Origin: an uncultured Elusimicrobia bacterium
GTDB taxonomy: Bacteria; Elusimicrobiota; Elusimicrobia; Elusimicrobiales; Elusimicrobiaceae
Direction of reading: 5' to 3'
DNA length: 64,000 nucleotides
NCBI GenBank assembly: GCA_945913025.1
Contig: CAMECJ010000001.1
Span: 186,001-250,000 of the forward strand
Positions 43,204-52,417 of the stretch are shown piece by piece. Made by a program: the position numbers and the translations under genes. The notes under the pieces are model-generated. The model saw nothing but the letters and a program-made list of their open reading frames with translations, made no database searches and was not told where the DNA came from. Within the stretch, counting starts at the first letter, position 1. The number at the start of each line of letters is the position of its first letter.

Positions 43204-44589
43204 TTAATCTCGTTGGACAGATAAAATTCCCCCCGCCGCCGCACAAAACGCCCCAAATAAAAGCGCCCATTTGTATCCGCCGATAAATGCTTCGTGCGCG
43301 GAAAGCCCCAAAGATAAAAAATATTCTTGCAGCAAAGAAAATACGGCAACGGAAAGGGCAATTCCCAGAATCGTCCCCACGTTGCGCGAAAGTGCGTTGA
43401 CGCTTGCCACCACGCCCAGTTTCCCTTTCGGGGCCGCGCTGATGACCGTATTATTGTTAGGCACCTGAAACGTACCGCTGCCCACCCCCATAATAAGCTG
43501 CGCCAAAATAATATAGGAAATACTGGGAGAATCCCCGATGAAAGCAAACATCAGCGAGGAAATCAACAAAAATACAAAACCGGCCGTCGTAATAATCCGC
43601 GCGGGCCACTTGGCGCACAGCGCGCCGGATACGGCAGACGCAATGGCAAGCGTTACGGGAAAAGGCAAAATAAGCATACCGATTTTAATAGGGTCCATTC
43701 CCATAATATCCGTCAAATAAAACGGAAACAAAACGGAATTGGTAAACAGGGAGGTAAACCCCAACACCGCCACGGCGCAGCCGTAGGAAATAGCCGGAAT
43801 ACTAAAAATAGAAAGCCCTATAAACGGATTTTTAGACGTTTTCTCCCTCCGCATAAACAGCACAAAAAACACAACGGAGAGCGCAAACCCGCCCAAGATT
43901 TTGGGCGACGTCCACCCGTTGGCCGACGCAGTATTTAGTGCATATAGGAAAGCAAAACTGGTAATCGTGTAAAAGGCCGCGCCGAGATAATCCATTTTCA
44001 TCCGCTTGACAGGTTTAAACCGCGGGATTAAATAAATTCCGCGCCAAACGCCCAAAATACAAACAGGAATAGACACCCAAAATACGGACGGCCAGCCCCA
44101 CGCTTGAATCAGCAGCCCCCCTACGGCAGGACCGGCAAGCGTACCGCCGGCTACCACCGCCCCGATGGCGCCAAACGCCTTGCCGCGCGACGCACCGTGA
44201 AACACTTGCGCAATTAACGCCTGCGAGGTGGCCATCATTGCCGAAGATCCTATTCCCTGCACCGCACGGGCGAAAAGCATCATCCCCAAGCTGCCCGAAA
44301 CCGCGCCAAATAACGCGCCAATGCCAAATACAATAAACCCGCCCAAATACATCCATTTGCGGCTGTACAAGTCGGAAAGTTTTCCAAAAACGGGCAAAAA
44401 ACACGTCAGCACCAACAGATACAAGCTGACTACCAGCTGAATATGCTCCAAAGATACGCCAAACTCGCCTGACATTGTGGGCAGCGCAATGTTTACAATT
44501 CCGGCCGACAGCGTAGACATAAACGTCCCGTTGGCGGTAACGGAAAAAATCATCCATTTTCTGGACAGATGCGGAGCTTTCAATTTCAT
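43204..44589 (-). CDS. MFS drug/metabolite exporter (DHA2/EmrB-like)
   Basis: 461 residues, about 14 membrane segments. SAGIVNIALPTMSGEFGVSLEHIQLVVSLYLLVLTCFLPVFGKLSD holds MFS motif D1 and motif A, and RAVQGIGSSAMMATSQALIAQVF is motif B, with GPAVGGLLIQAWGWPSVFWVSIP as motif C of antiporters. It is probably a proton-driven exporter. It starts right after the methyltransferase stop (1 nt gap), so it is cotranscribed and divergent from the APE operon. It could move an APE intermediate or an unrelated toxic compound. Confidence 0.88.
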   Translation of the reverse strand: MKLKAPHLSRKWMIFSVTANGTFMSTLSAGIVNIALPTMSGEFGVSLEHIQLVVSLYLLVLTCFLPVFGKLSDLYSRKWMYLGGFIVFGIGALFGAVSGSLGMMLFARAVQGIGSSAMMATSQALIAQVFHGASRGKAFGAIGAVVAGGTLAGPAVGGLLIQAWGWPSVFWVSIPVCILGVWRGIYLIPRFKPVKRMKMDYLGAAFYTITSFAFLYALNTASANGWTSPKILGGFALSVVFFVLFMRREKTSKNPFIGLSIFSIPAISYGCAVAVLGFTSLFTNSVLFPFYLTDIMGMDPIKIGMLILPFPVTLAIASAVSGALCAKWPARIITTAGFVFLLISSLMFAFIGDSPSISYIILAQLIMGVGSGTFQVPNNNTVISAAPKGKLGVVASVNALSRNVGTILGIALSVAVFSLLQEYFLSLGLSAHEAFIGGYKWALLFGAFCAAAGGILSVQRD

Positions 44590-44590
44590 T

Positions 44591-45682
44591 TTATTTCACA
44601 CAGCGTATTAAGGTATAAGCAAAGCGGCCCACGCCGTCAAACATTTTTTCCACTTTCAGTCCGGCTTTTTTAATGCAGGCTTCCATCTGCGCCGCGCTGT
44701 ACATTTTGCTGTTGCCGTTGGCGATATTGGTAAAATACAAAGACGTATGGTTTAAACAGAACGAGGCGGCCTCGTATTCCTGCCGGTCCCACAGCGGTTC
44801 CAAAATGTAAATACGCGTATTTTTGCCGGAGGCGGCTTTGACTTTCTTTAAAATGGAAACGATTTGCTCTTCGGAAAAACAGTCCAAAAACTGGCTCATC
44901 AGCACCGCGTCCGCCCCTTTGGGCAGCACGGTTTTTTCGTCCAGTACGTTGACGGAGCAGAACTCCGCCCGCGCGCCGTACTTTTTAAGGTTCTTTTGGG
45001 CCACGTTTAACTGGCCGGCCAAGTCCACCAGCGTCATTTGGACGTTCTTGTCGTACTCCAAGCATTTTTTGGCCCACTTACCCGTATTGGCCCCAATATC
45101 CATAATACGCTTAGGAGATAACTCAAAAACAAGCGGCAGAATTTCCGGAAACGCAATATCGGAATAGAAATGGTCAAAAGCAAACCAGCTTTTTCGGATT
45201 TTGGCGGGCAGTTTGGAAAGCCCTTCATACACCGTTTTCCATTTGCCGAACACTTTTAACCCCGTGGGCTTGCCCTTTGTTAAAGACTCCTTGAGCGAAT
45301 ACATTCCCAAATAGCAAACATCGTTTACAAAATCCATATTGGCGCGGGTCATTGGGTCGCACAGCAAAAACCAACCCGTTTTGGTAAGGGAATAAAGGCC
45401 GTTTTTATCCTTGCTCACAAGTTCCAAGGCCACGCCGTTTTCCAACAGCGTCTGTACGGCATACAGGGAAAGTTTTAATTTTTGGGCGAGAGTTTTATCA
45501 TCAGACGGCGTATTATTTAAAAAATCCAAAATTCCCAAGTCGCGCAGGGCCAAAGCGGCTTGAAAGCTAATCGGCGCAAAAGCGATTTTTTGCGCGTCAA
45601 ACGCTACGTCCGCCATCGTACGCGCTTCTGTACGCGGGCGGCGGTAAGGAGTGTTGTGTTTTGCGTTGTTTTTAGTTATCAT
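44591..45682 (-). CDS. SAM-dependent O-methyltransferase-like protein (APE cluster)
   Basis: 363 residues. The N-terminal winged-helix dimerisation part (LRDLGILDFLNNTPSDDKTLAQKLKLSLYAVQTLLENGVALELV) is followed by a class I SAM fold with RIMDIGANTGKWAKKCLEYD as motif I. This is the layout of plant-type O-methyltransferases. Methyltransferases that modify the aryl head group are found in aryl polyene and flexirubin clusters, and its divergent position beside the APE operon suits that role. It is inferred, not shown. The true start may be MADVAF 21 codons in. Confidence 0.8.
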   Translation of the reverse strand: MITKNNAKHNTPYRRPRTEARTMADVAFDAQKIAFAPISFQAALALRDLGILDFLNNTPSDDKTLAQKLKLSLYAVQTLLENGVALELVSKDKNGLYSLTKTGWFLLCDPMTRANMDFVNDVCYLGMYSLKESLTKGKPTGLKVFGKWKTVYEGLSKLPAKIRKSWFAFDHFYSDIAFPEILPLVFELSPKRIMDIGANTGKWAKKCLEYDKNVQMTLVDLAGQLNVAQKNLKKYGARAEFCSVNVLDEKTVLPKGADAVLMSQFLDCFSEEQIVSILKKVKAASGKNTRIYILEPLWDRQEYEAASFCLNHTSLYFTNIANGNSKMYSAAQMEACIKKAGLKVEKMFDGVGRFAYTLIRCVK

Positions 45683-45693
45683 ATTCCTATAAA
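45666..45693 (+). promoter_or_regulatory. Possible promoter of APE operon
   Basis: TTGTTT, 16-nt spacer, TATAAA, about 28 nt upstream of the first operon gene. It lies in the 39-nt divergent gap and the 5' end of the methyltransferase gene. Confidence 0.45.
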
Positions 45694-45721
45694 TTTTATT
45701 TTTTTTAGAGAGAGTTTACAA

Positions 45722-46459
45722 ATGAATGACACCTCTGCGCGCAAAATTGCGCTCGTCACGGGCGGCAGCCGCGGGATCGGCTTGGCCGTTGCCAAACAGC
45801 TTGCCAAAGACGGTTTTAATATTTGGCTGAACTATCACTCCAATCACGCGGCTGCCAAAAAAGCCAAGGCCGAAATCGAAGACCTCGGTGCGGCGTGTAC
45901 GCTCCTTCCGTTTGACGTGGCCGACGCAGCCGCCGTGCGCGCGGCGTTAAACCCGCTCCTTGAAACCCAAACGCCCTACGCACTCGTCAACAACGCGGGC
46001 GTACGCAAAGACAACCTTTTAATTTGGATGCAGGACGACGAATGGACGAAAGTGATTTCCACCGTGCTCGGCGGGTTTCACAACGTAACCAAAACGGTAC
46101 TCGCGGCGATGATTCACGCCAAACGGGGCCGTATCGTCAACATCGCTTCCGCCGCCGCGCACGCGCCCGTTCCCGGGCAAACCAATTATTCGGCGGCCAA
46201 AGCGGGTATCGTGGGTGCCACTCGCAGTTTGGCGTTGGAAGTCGCCAAACGCAACATTTTGGTAAATGCCGTTTCGCCCGGGTTTATCGAAACGGAAATG
46301 CTAGACGGCCTGCCTATGGATAAAATTCTGTCTTTAATTCCCCTGCGCCGGCTGGGCCGTCCGCAGGAAGTGGCGGATATGGTTTCCTTTTTATGTTCGG
46401 ATAAAGCCGGCTATATTACCGGACAATCGTTTCAGATCAACGGCGGCGTTTGTATGTAG
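45722..46459 (+). CDS. 3-oxoacyl-ACP reductase (FabG/ApeQ-like)
   Basis: 245 residues, SDR fold. The cofactor motif is ALVTGGSRGIGLAVA, with NNAG and the catalytic Ser...Tyr-x3-Lys as IASAAAH...TNYSAAKAG. It reduces the beta-keto group after each elongation of the polyene chain, in concert with ketosynthases and dehydratases of the operon. The tracked ORF starts 54 codons too early; the ATG at 45722 follows GAGAGAG. It is the first gene of the operon. Confidence 0.9.
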   Translation: MNDTSARKIALVTGGSRGIGLAVAKQLAKDGFNIWLNYHSNHAAAKKAKAEIEDLGAACTLLPFDVADAAAVRAALNPLLETQTPYALVNNAGVRKDNLLIWMQDDEWTKVISTVLGGFHNVTKTVLAAMIHAKRGRIVNIASAAAHAPVPGQTNYSAAKAGIVGATRSLALEVAKRNILVNAVSPGFIETEMLDGLPMDKILSLIPLRRLGRPQEVADMVSFLCSDKAGYITGQSFQINGGVCM

Positions 46460-46488
46460 CCTCCGCGCGAAGCGTACGCTTAAAATAG

Positions 46489-46494
46489 TATAAT
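46489..46494 (+). promoter_or_regulatory. -10 box before the first ketosynthase gene, leaderless
   Basis: TATAAT ends 7 nt before the ATG; the gene has no Shine-Dalgarno. It may be an internal promoter of the operon giving a leaderless message. Confidence 0.42.
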
Positions 46495-46501
46495 TAAATT
46501 T

Positions 46502-47728
46502 ATGAACACGCTGAAGTATACAAAAATCGTCATTACCGGAGCGGGAGCCGTTTCCCCCTACGGCGCGGGAGTAACCGCGCTCGCGGACGGACTGTTTACA
46601 GGCAAAGGCTGCACACACACCGTGCCGGAGTTGGAAGGACTGCCGATGGTAAAAACCAAGGTGGCCGCCACCGTGCCGGAAATGGATTTTTCGTATATTC
46701 CGCGGCGGGACCGCCGCTCCATGAGCCGCATGGCCAAATACGCCTACGCCGCCGCGCAGGAAGCGTTAAAATCCGCCGGATACGAAACCGCCCCGCAGGG
46801 GTTGGGTTTTTTTATGGGCTCCACGCTTAACAGCATTTCCGTTTGGCTTGAAATCAGCAAAAACTGCCACGAAGGACACCTTGAACTCGTCAAAACATCC
46901 GATTTTTTGCAAATTATGAACCATTCGCCTTTGGCGACGGTATCACAGGCGCTTAAAATTAACGGGCCCTGCGTGGGCGCGTCCGACGCGTGCGCCACCG
47001 GCCTAATGAATATCGGCCTAGCCTATTTAGCCGTCAAAACAGGACTTGTAAAACAGGCGCTCTGCGGCGGAACGGAAGAATATCACCCGATGTTCAGCGC
47101 GTGTTTTGACATTATGCAGGCCACTTCACACAATTTTAACCATAAACCTAATGAAGCCTGCCGCCCGTTTGACAAGGACCGCACGGGGCTTGTCTGCTCC
47201 GAAGGGTGCGGCCTTCTGTTTATTGAAACGGAAGAAGACGCCAAAGCGCGCGGAGCCACTATTTTAGCCGAAATTGCGGGTTTTGCGTCCAACACGGAAA
47301 CGGAAAACATGGCCTATCCGTCGGCCCAGACGCTGCGCAGCTGTATGCTTGCCGCCTTAGCCGACGCCAATATAAAACCCGAAGAAGTGGACTTATTAAA
47401 CGCACACGCCACAGGTACAGTAGCGGGCGATATTGCCGAAACGCACGCGGCTGCCGCCGTATTCGGGCCGGCCGTCAGCATTAACAGTTTGAAAGGGCAC
47501 ATCGGCCACGCAATGGGCGCCAGCGGCAGTTTAGAAACCATCGCTTGCATAGAAATGCTTAAACGCCAAACGGTGCTGCCCACCCAAAATTTACACATAG
47601 CGGACGAACGGTGCGCGCCGCTCGCGTACGTTACCCGAACAGAAGAACGTCCGCTCAACGTGATTTTAAAGAACAGTTTCGCCATCGGCGGAAACAACTG
47701 TTCTTTGGTTTTAAGGAGACCCCTGTGA
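46502..47728 (+). CDS. Beta-ketoacyl-ACP synthase (FabF family, ApeR-like)
   Basis: 408 residues, complete thiolase-fold condensing enzyme. The catalytic triad is intact: Cys in GASDACATGLMNIG, His in NAHATGT and His in KGHIGHAMGASG. In known APE systems two ketosynthases act, ApeO with the chain-length factor ApeC, and ApeR. This one lies next to the ketoreductase gene and apart from the chain-length factor, so it best fits ApeR. The 42-nt gap before it is the only sizeable gap in the operon. Confidence 0.88.
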   Translation: MNTLKYTKIVITGAGAVSPYGAGVTALADGLFTGKGCTHTVPELEGLPMVKTKVAATVPEMDFSYIPRRDRRSMSRMAKYAYAAAQEALKSAGYETAPQGLGFFMGSTLNSISVWLEISKNCHEGHLELVKTSDFLQIMNHSPLATVSQALKINGPCVGASDACATGLMNIGLAYLAVKTGLVKQALCGGTEEYHPMFSACFDIMQATSHNFNHKPNEACRPFDKDRTGLVCSEGCGLLFIETEEDAKARGATILAEIAGFASNTETENMAYPSAQTLRSCMLAALADANIKPEEVDLLNAHATGTVAGDIAETHAAAAVFGPAVSINSLKGHIGHAMGASGSLETIACIEMLKRQTVLPTQNLHIADERCAPLAYVTRTEERPLNVILKNSFAIGGNNCSLVLRRPL

Positions 47729-47991
47729 TTACAAGAGACGAAATTATTAAATTGACTAACGACGCCCTTAAAAAAGAATTTGAACTGACCGATGAGCAGC
47801 TTATTCCTACGGCCCACCTGCAAAACGACGTGGGGCTTGACAGCCTTGACGCTGTGGATATGGTGGTTGTGCTGGAGCAGAAATTTGGAATGACGCTGCG
47901 CCAAGGCTACGATATCCGCTCTATCGTGACGTTAAACGATTTGTACGATTTTATAGAAAAACTCGCCCGTGAACACGAATCCGGACAGTAA
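47725..47991 (+). CDS. Acyl carrier protein (first of two)
   Basis: 88 residues from a GTG at 47725 (AAGGAG 6 nt upstream, GTGA overlap with the ketosynthase); the tracked ORF starts too early. The phosphopantetheine site is GLDSLDAVDMVVVLEQKFG with the modified Ser. It carries the growing chain. APE systems have two ACPs (ApeE/ApeF); which one this is cannot be told. Confidence 0.92.
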   Translation: MITRDEIIKLTNDALKKEFELTDEQLIPTAHLQNDVGLDSLDAVDMVVVLEQKFGMTLRQGYDIRSIVTLNDLYDFIEKLAREHESGQ

Positions 47992-47992
47992 T

Positions 47993-48721
47993 ATGGCGTA
48001 CCGATTGCGCACGTTTTTTAACACCGCCATAATTGGTTCTTCGGCCATATTATGGCTTTTTGTTTCCGGCCTTGTCGCCGGGCCGTTTTTATGGCTGTGG
48101 CCCGGTAAAAAAGGGCGGAATGTGCGCAAATTCGTTTATTGGCAGTCGCGCGGAATTTTATGTTGTATGCGGCTCTGTTCTTCCGCCTGGAAAACGCAGC
48201 AAACGGCAAGACCCAAGGAACCGTGCATTGTGGCGGCCAACCACGCCTCATCGTTAGACTTATACTGCGTGGCCGCGTTGGGGTTTGACAATGTGGTCTA
48301 CATCACTAAAGGCTGGGTATTCAAACTGCCGTTTTTCCGCTACGTAATGAACGGTGCGGGCTATTTGGACGCGGAAAAAACGCCGCCCGAAGAAATGCTC
48401 GCCAAATGCCAAGATGCCCTGCGAAACGGGTGCGATATCGTACTGTTTCCGCAGGGCTCGCGCAAGAACCCGAACGCGCGTTTTAAAAGCGGAGCCTTCT
48501 ATCTGGCCGAAAAAACGGGCGCGCCCGTAGTGCCCGTAGCCATTGGCGGAACGGGAGAAATGCTTCCGGCGGGATCTATAAAACTCCGCCCCGCAAAAAT
48601 CGTTTTAAAATCGCTGCCTGCCGTGTATCCGAAAGACTTTTCAGGCGAACTGGTACACTTGGAAATGGCACGCGAAACCAAAAACCGCATTATGCGGTCT
48701 TTACAGGAGGACATACAATGA
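47993..48721 (+). CDS. 1-acylglycerol-phosphate acyltransferase-like (PlsC family)
   Basis: 242 residues from the ATG at 47993, directly after the ACP stop (TAATATG); a GTG at 47969 is the alternative. An N-terminal membrane segment (IIGSSAILWLFVSGLVAGPFLWL) and the HX4D motif ANHASSLDLY, followed by FPQGSRKNPNARFKSGA as acceptor-phosphate motif. In APE clusters acyltransferases attach the polyene to its lipid anchor. An inner-membrane enzyme. Confidence 0.88.
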   Translation: MAYRLRTFFNTAIIGSSAILWLFVSGLVAGPFLWLWPGKKGRNVRKFVYWQSRGILCCMRLCSSAWKTQQTARPKEPCIVAANHASSLDLYCVAALGFDNVVYITKGWVFKLPFFRYVMNGAGYLDAEKTPPEEMLAKCQDALRNGCDIVLFPQGSRKNPNARFKSGAFYLAEKTGAPVVPVAIGGTGEMLPAGSIKLRPAKIVLKSLPAVYPKDFSGELVHLEMARETKNRIMRSLQEDIQ

Positions 48722-49095
48722 AAAAAGTATTCGTTTTGGCGGCTTTTGTAGCCGTACTGGCAGGGTGCAGAAGCCTGCCGCAGGTATATAACGTGCCCCG
48801 GCATACGGTCATGTTGGCCGAGGGTAAAACCATGCGCGAAGCCATTTTACAAGGCGGAGAAGGGCGCCGGTGGGTAATGAGCGAAACGGCCCCCGACGTC
48901 ATCACAGGCCGGCTGATGCTGCGCGGGCACATGGTAGAGGTAAAAATCCCGTATACCGAAAATTCCTACGCCATTGAATATGCAGACAGCCAAAATATGA
49001 AATACAACGCCAAAAAGAACCGCATCCACCGCAAATACAACCAATGGGTGCGTAATTTGGATTTAAATATTTCCCGCTTCGCGCAGAAAAAATAA
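48718..49095 (+). CDS. Small lipoprotein of the APE operon
   Basis: 125 residues. MKKVFVLAAFVAVLAGC is a lipoprotein signal with lipobox LAGC|R. The mature part (VMLAEGKTMREAILQGGEGRRWVMSE ... RLMLRGHMVEVKIPYTENSYAIEY) has the pattern of small envelope lipoproteins that occur in APE clusters. AGGAGG lies 8 nt upstream, with an ATGA overlap with the preceding gene. Probably involved in envelope placement; exact role unknown. Confidence 0.8.
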   Translation: MKKVFVLAAFVAVLAGCRSLPQVYNVPRHTVMLAEGKTMREAILQGGEGRRWVMSETAPDVITGRLMLRGHMVEVKIPYTENSYAIEYADSQNMKYNAKKNRIHRKYNQWVRNLDLNISRFAQKK

Positions 49096-49098
49096 AGT

Positions 49099-49551
49099 AT
49101 GACTTCCTTTTCCCCCGTAGACACCCTCGTTCCGCACAAAAAGCCGATGCTTTTGGTGGACGAAATTTTATCCGTTACCGAGCCGGACGCACGCGTCAAA
49201 AGCGTCGTCCGGCCGGACCACCTGTTTTTGCGCGCGGACGGAACCCTGTCGCCCGAAGCGTTAATCGAAACCGTGGCGCAGAGCTTTGCCGCGTGCGAAG
49301 CGCAAAGGCGGGAACTGGCCGGACTGTCCACCGACGGCGGCGGCTATATGGCCTCCGTACGGGAATTTGAGGTTTTTCTTCCCGTGCGCGCGGGGGACGA
49401 ACTGATTACCCGCGTTACGTTAAAGGACGATTTTATGGGTACGCGCATTGTGGCGGGCGAAGTGTTCCGCGGAGAAGAAAAAGCGGCTGCGGGAACCGTC
49501 TATATTTTTATGTGGGAGGGCAAAACTCCCCCGATTGGAGGCTTATTATGA
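49099..49551 (+). CDS. Hot-dog 3-hydroxyacyl-ACP dehydratase (ApeP-like)
   Basis: 150 residues. LVPHKKPMLLVDEIL carries the catalytic His of FabA/FabZ hot-dog enzymes, and LSPEALIETVAQSFAACEAQ the acidic partner helix. It forms the double bonds of the polyene after ketoreduction. With the second dehydratase at 52.8 kb it likely forms the ApeI/ApeP pair. The gap to the lipoprotein gene is 3 nt. Confidence 0.86.
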   Translation: MTSFSPVDTLVPHKKPMLLVDEILSVTEPDARVKSVVRPDHLFLRADGTLSPEALIETVAQSFAACEAQRRELAGLSTDGGGYMASVREFEVFLPVRAGDELITRVTLKDDFMGTRIVAGEVFRGEEKAAAGTVYIFMWEGKTPPIGGLL

Positions 49552-50150
49552 AAAAACTGCTGTTTGCTCTGTTATTTTTAGTCTCCGCCGTGCTGTGGGC
49601 GCAGCAACCCCCCGCCCAAATAAACGGCCCGTACGCGCAGGAAATCATTTCCCGCTTCGGCGCAGTGGAAACGCTGCAAAGCAAATTTACGCAGGAAAAA
49701 CATTTAACTTTACTGGCCGAACCCGTGCCAAGCAAAGGAACTTTTGCTTTTTCCAAAAAAGGCGCGCGGCTGCGTTGGGAATATACGGAGCCTTTCCAAA
49801 ACGGTTTTTTAATGGACGGGGATAAAACATACCGTTTGGAAAAAGGCGTCAAAAAAGAGGTCAAGGGCGTCATGTCGCACCATGTGGCATCGCAAATGCT
49901 TGTGTGGCTGACGTTTGATTTAAAAACGCTGGCCGAAACGTACGATATTTCGTTTTTTGAAGGAGGCGTAACCCTTACGCCAAAAAACAACGACAACCGT
50001 CTGCTTGACAAAATTACCGTTTGGTTCGCCAAAGACAATCCGCAGGCGCTCTCCGAAATCCGTTTGGACGAAAACGGGGGAGATTATACGCTGCTCAAAT
50101 TTTCGGACACGCAAATTAACCAACCACTGCCCAAGGACGCTTTTCTGTGA
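49548..50150 (+). CDS. LolA-like periplasmic carrier (ApeL-like)
   Basis: 200 residues from the ATG at 49548 (TTGGAGG 6 nt upstream; ATGA overlap). MKKLLFALLFLVSAVLWAQ is a signal peptide. LQSKFTQEKHLTLLAEPVPSKGTFAFSKKGARLRWEYTEPF is the LolA/LolB-like half-barrel signature. LolA-like proteins in APE clusters are thought to carry the hydrophobic product across the periplasm to the outer membrane. Confidence 0.88.
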   Translation: MKKLLFALLFLVSAVLWAQQPPAQINGPYAQEIISRFGAVETLQSKFTQEKHLTLLAEPVPSKGTFAFSKKGARLRWEYTEPFQNGFLMDGDKTYRLEKGVKKEVKGVMSHHVASQMLVWLTFDLKTLAETYDISFFEGGVTLTPKNNDNRLLDKITVWFAKDNPQALSEIRLDENGGDYTLLKFSDTQINQPLPKDAFL

Positions 50151-52417
50151 AAACGATTTTTCTCCCGCGTAAAACGCTGTGCCTGTGTGCCGTTCTGGCG
50201 TGCGCCGCCGTATGCGGCGCGCTCCTTACGCGCGTTAAGCCGCAGGAGACCGTCCACGCCATGATTCCCGCCGCCGTGCGGGAAAAAGTGGAGCTGTTTG
50301 AACATTCCCCGCTCAACAAAAAAATCTTTGCCGTCGTGCGCGCGGACACCGCAGAAAAAGCAGCCAAAGCCGCAACTGCACTGCGCCAAGAATTAACGGA
50401 CGCCAACCTCGTCCGCGCGCCGTTTACGCCGCGACCGGATTTTGCACTAGAACTTTTTTACGCGCTTCCCCCTCGTTTTACCGAGCAGGACGCACTGGCG
50501 TCGAAACAAATTTTATCGCCCGAATACGTTTCGCAAAAAATGCGTGAAAATTACGAACACTTGCTTTCTATGGAAGGCTTACTCTTAAAACCGCTTATCG
50601 CGGCCGACCCGCTGGGCCTTACGGGTATGATGACGTACAAACTGGCCGCGCTCGGCGCGGGAACAGGACTTGATTTTAAGGACGGTTTTTTATCTTCCTC
50701 CGACGGCAAAACACTGATCGCGCTGTATGACGGCACGGGAGAAGACAGCTTTAAAAGGGCCGAAGATTTTTCCCGCCGGTTTAATGCCATCGCCGCCCGA
50801 CTGGGCGATAACATTCAGGCCTTTTATTTGGGCGGACTGCGCTATACGGCGGAAAACATTTCCGTTATCCGCGCGGACTTATGGCGCGTAACCATACTTG
50901 CGCTGGCCGCACTGGCAGCGGTGTTTTTTATTTTTTTACGGCGAAAAAGCGCGCTTTTAATTTATCTTTTGCCGTTCGTTATTCTACCGCCCGCCGCGCT
51001 CGTAACGTATGCGGTTTTCGGAGAAATTTCCGGCATTACGCTCGGTTTTGGCAGCGTGGTGGCGGGATTGTCGGCCGATTATTCCATTTACCTGTTTTTT
51101 GCGCTTCAAAAAGGTCAACGCTCCGCGCAGGAAACCGTGCGTCTCCTGAAAAAACACCTCCTGTGCAATTTTATGACGTCCGCCTTATGTTTCGCCGCGC
51201 TTTTTTGTTCGTCTATAGAACTTTTTAAACAAATTGCTGTGTTCTCAGTAACCGGCCTGACGTGCGCGCTCTTGCTGGCATTGTACGTTTTCCCCCCGTT
51301 TTGGACGAATACGGACGAGGCCGTTTCCGTTCCCGTTTTTCCCGTAAGCCCCCTGCCGAAAAAATGGGCCGTTGGGGCGGCCTGCGCGGCGCTTGTATTC
51401 GGCGCGTGGGGCGTAACGCATACAAATTTTTCGGGCGACATTGAAGATTTAAACTCCACTTCCGCCGCCTTTAAAACCCAAAAAGCCATATTTGACGAAG
51501 CGTTTTCCCAAGCGGCAAACGACAACGCGCTTGTTTTCGTAAAAGGATCCTCGGTTGAAAACGCGCTTGAAAACAACGAGCACGCCTCCGCTTTTTTTCC
51601 CGCGCCGCTGGCCGCCGGCGGCGTGGTTCCGTCCGCTAAACAGCGCGCCGAAAACGCCGGACGGTGGAAAGCGTTCTGGACCGCCAACCGCACACAGTAC
51701 GCGCGGCTGCTTATCGAAGAAGAATCCGCCAAACTCGGTTTAAATCCGTCCGCTTTTGCGCCGTTTTGGCAGCAGCTGAAAAATCCCGCGCCGGACGCCT
51801 TTGATTTTACGCAAATCTATAACCCCGCCGTACAGCTTTCAAACGGCGCGTTTGCCGTCGTCAACGTGGTACCCAATACGGCGGAATATGAAGCATCCGC
51901 CAAACGGGCCGGCGCGGTTTTTGTGTCAGGCGCAGGGTTAAAAAAAGAGCTCCTTGCCGGCGTACGCGGGGAAGCCGTAAAAATTGTTTTTCTGTCGATT
52001 GTGTTTAATTTTCTGGCGGTACTGCTGGTGTTTAGAAACGCGCGCGAAACGCTGTTATGTTTTATCCCCGTTGTACTGGCTGGCGGTTTTACATTTGGGT
52101 GCTTTTGGGCGTTTGGCGTAAAAGTCAACCTGTTCGTCCTCGTATTCTTGCCGCTCTTAACGGGCTTGGGAATAGACTACGGGATTTTTCAGGTAATGAA
52201 ATTCCGCTCTGCAAAGGGAGATCGCATCATATATCCTCCCGCCGCGCTGTGGACGGCCGCGTTTTCCACGTTAGCGGGGTTTGGCGTCCTTGCGTTTGCC
52301 AAGCACGGGGTACTTTTTATTATGGGGTTGTCGTCCTTTTTGGGAATTTGCGGGGCGATACTGGCCGCGCAGTTTGTTTTACCCGCTCTCTTGGAGAATA
52401 AAAAATGCGTCCGCTGA
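50147..52417 (+). CDS. RND/MMPL-superfamily exporter (ApeM-like)
   Basis: 756 residues from a GTG overlapping the previous stop (GTGA). It has one N-terminal membrane segment, a periplasmic loop of ~200 residues, five to six membrane helices (ILALAALAAVFFIFL ... GFGSVVAGLSADYSIYLFFA), and a second loop and helix set (VFLPLLTGLGIDYGIFQVM) with the paired GLS/GID-Y signatures of MMPL proteins. Probably extracts the lipid-linked polyene from the inner membrane, paired with the LolA-like carrier. Confidence 0.88.
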   Translation: MKTIFLPRKTLCLCAVLACAAVCGALLTRVKPQETVHAMIPAAVREKVELFEHSPLNKKIFAVVRADTAEKAAKAATALRQELTDANLVRAPFTPRPDFALELFYALPPRFTEQDALASKQILSPEYVSQKMRENYEHLLSMEGLLLKPLIAADPLGLTGMMTYKLAALGAGTGLDFKDGFLSSSDGKTLIALYDGTGEDSFKRAEDFSRRFNAIAARLGDNIQAFYLGGLRYTAENISVIRADLWRVTILALAALAAVFFIFLRRKSALLIYLLPFVILPPAALVTYAVFGEISGITLGFGSVVAGLSADYSIYLFFALQKGQRSAQETVRLLKKHLLCNFMTSALCFAALFCSSIELFKQIAVFSVTGLTCALLLALYVFPPFWTNTDEAVSVPVFPVSPLPKKWAVGAACAALVFGAWGVTHTNFSGDIEDLNSTSAAFKTQKAIFDEAFSQAANDNALVFVKGSSVENALENNEHASAFFPAPLAAGGVVPSAKQRAENAGRWKAFWTANRTQYARLLIEEESAKLGLNPSAFAPFWQQLKNPAPDAFDFTQIYNPAVQLSNGAFAVVNVVPNTAEYEASAKRAGAVFVSGAGLKKELLAGVRGEAVKIVFLSIVFNFLAVLLVFRNARETLLCFIPVVLAGGFTFGCFWAFGVKVNLFVLVFLPLLTGLGIDYGIFQVMKFRSAKGDRIIYPPAALWTAAFSTLAGFGVLAFAKHGVLFIMGLSSFLGICGAILAAQFVLPALLENKKCVR

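Noticed and set aside
43204-44589. MFS gene as the polyene exporter
   Set aside because: The operon already has an RND exporter with LolA-like and lipoprotein partners; the MFS role is left open.
45560-45721. N-terminal extension of the FabG-like ORF
   Set aside because: Upstream codons are antisense to the methyltransferase and not part of the SDR fold; the ATG at 45722 has a purine-rich binding site.
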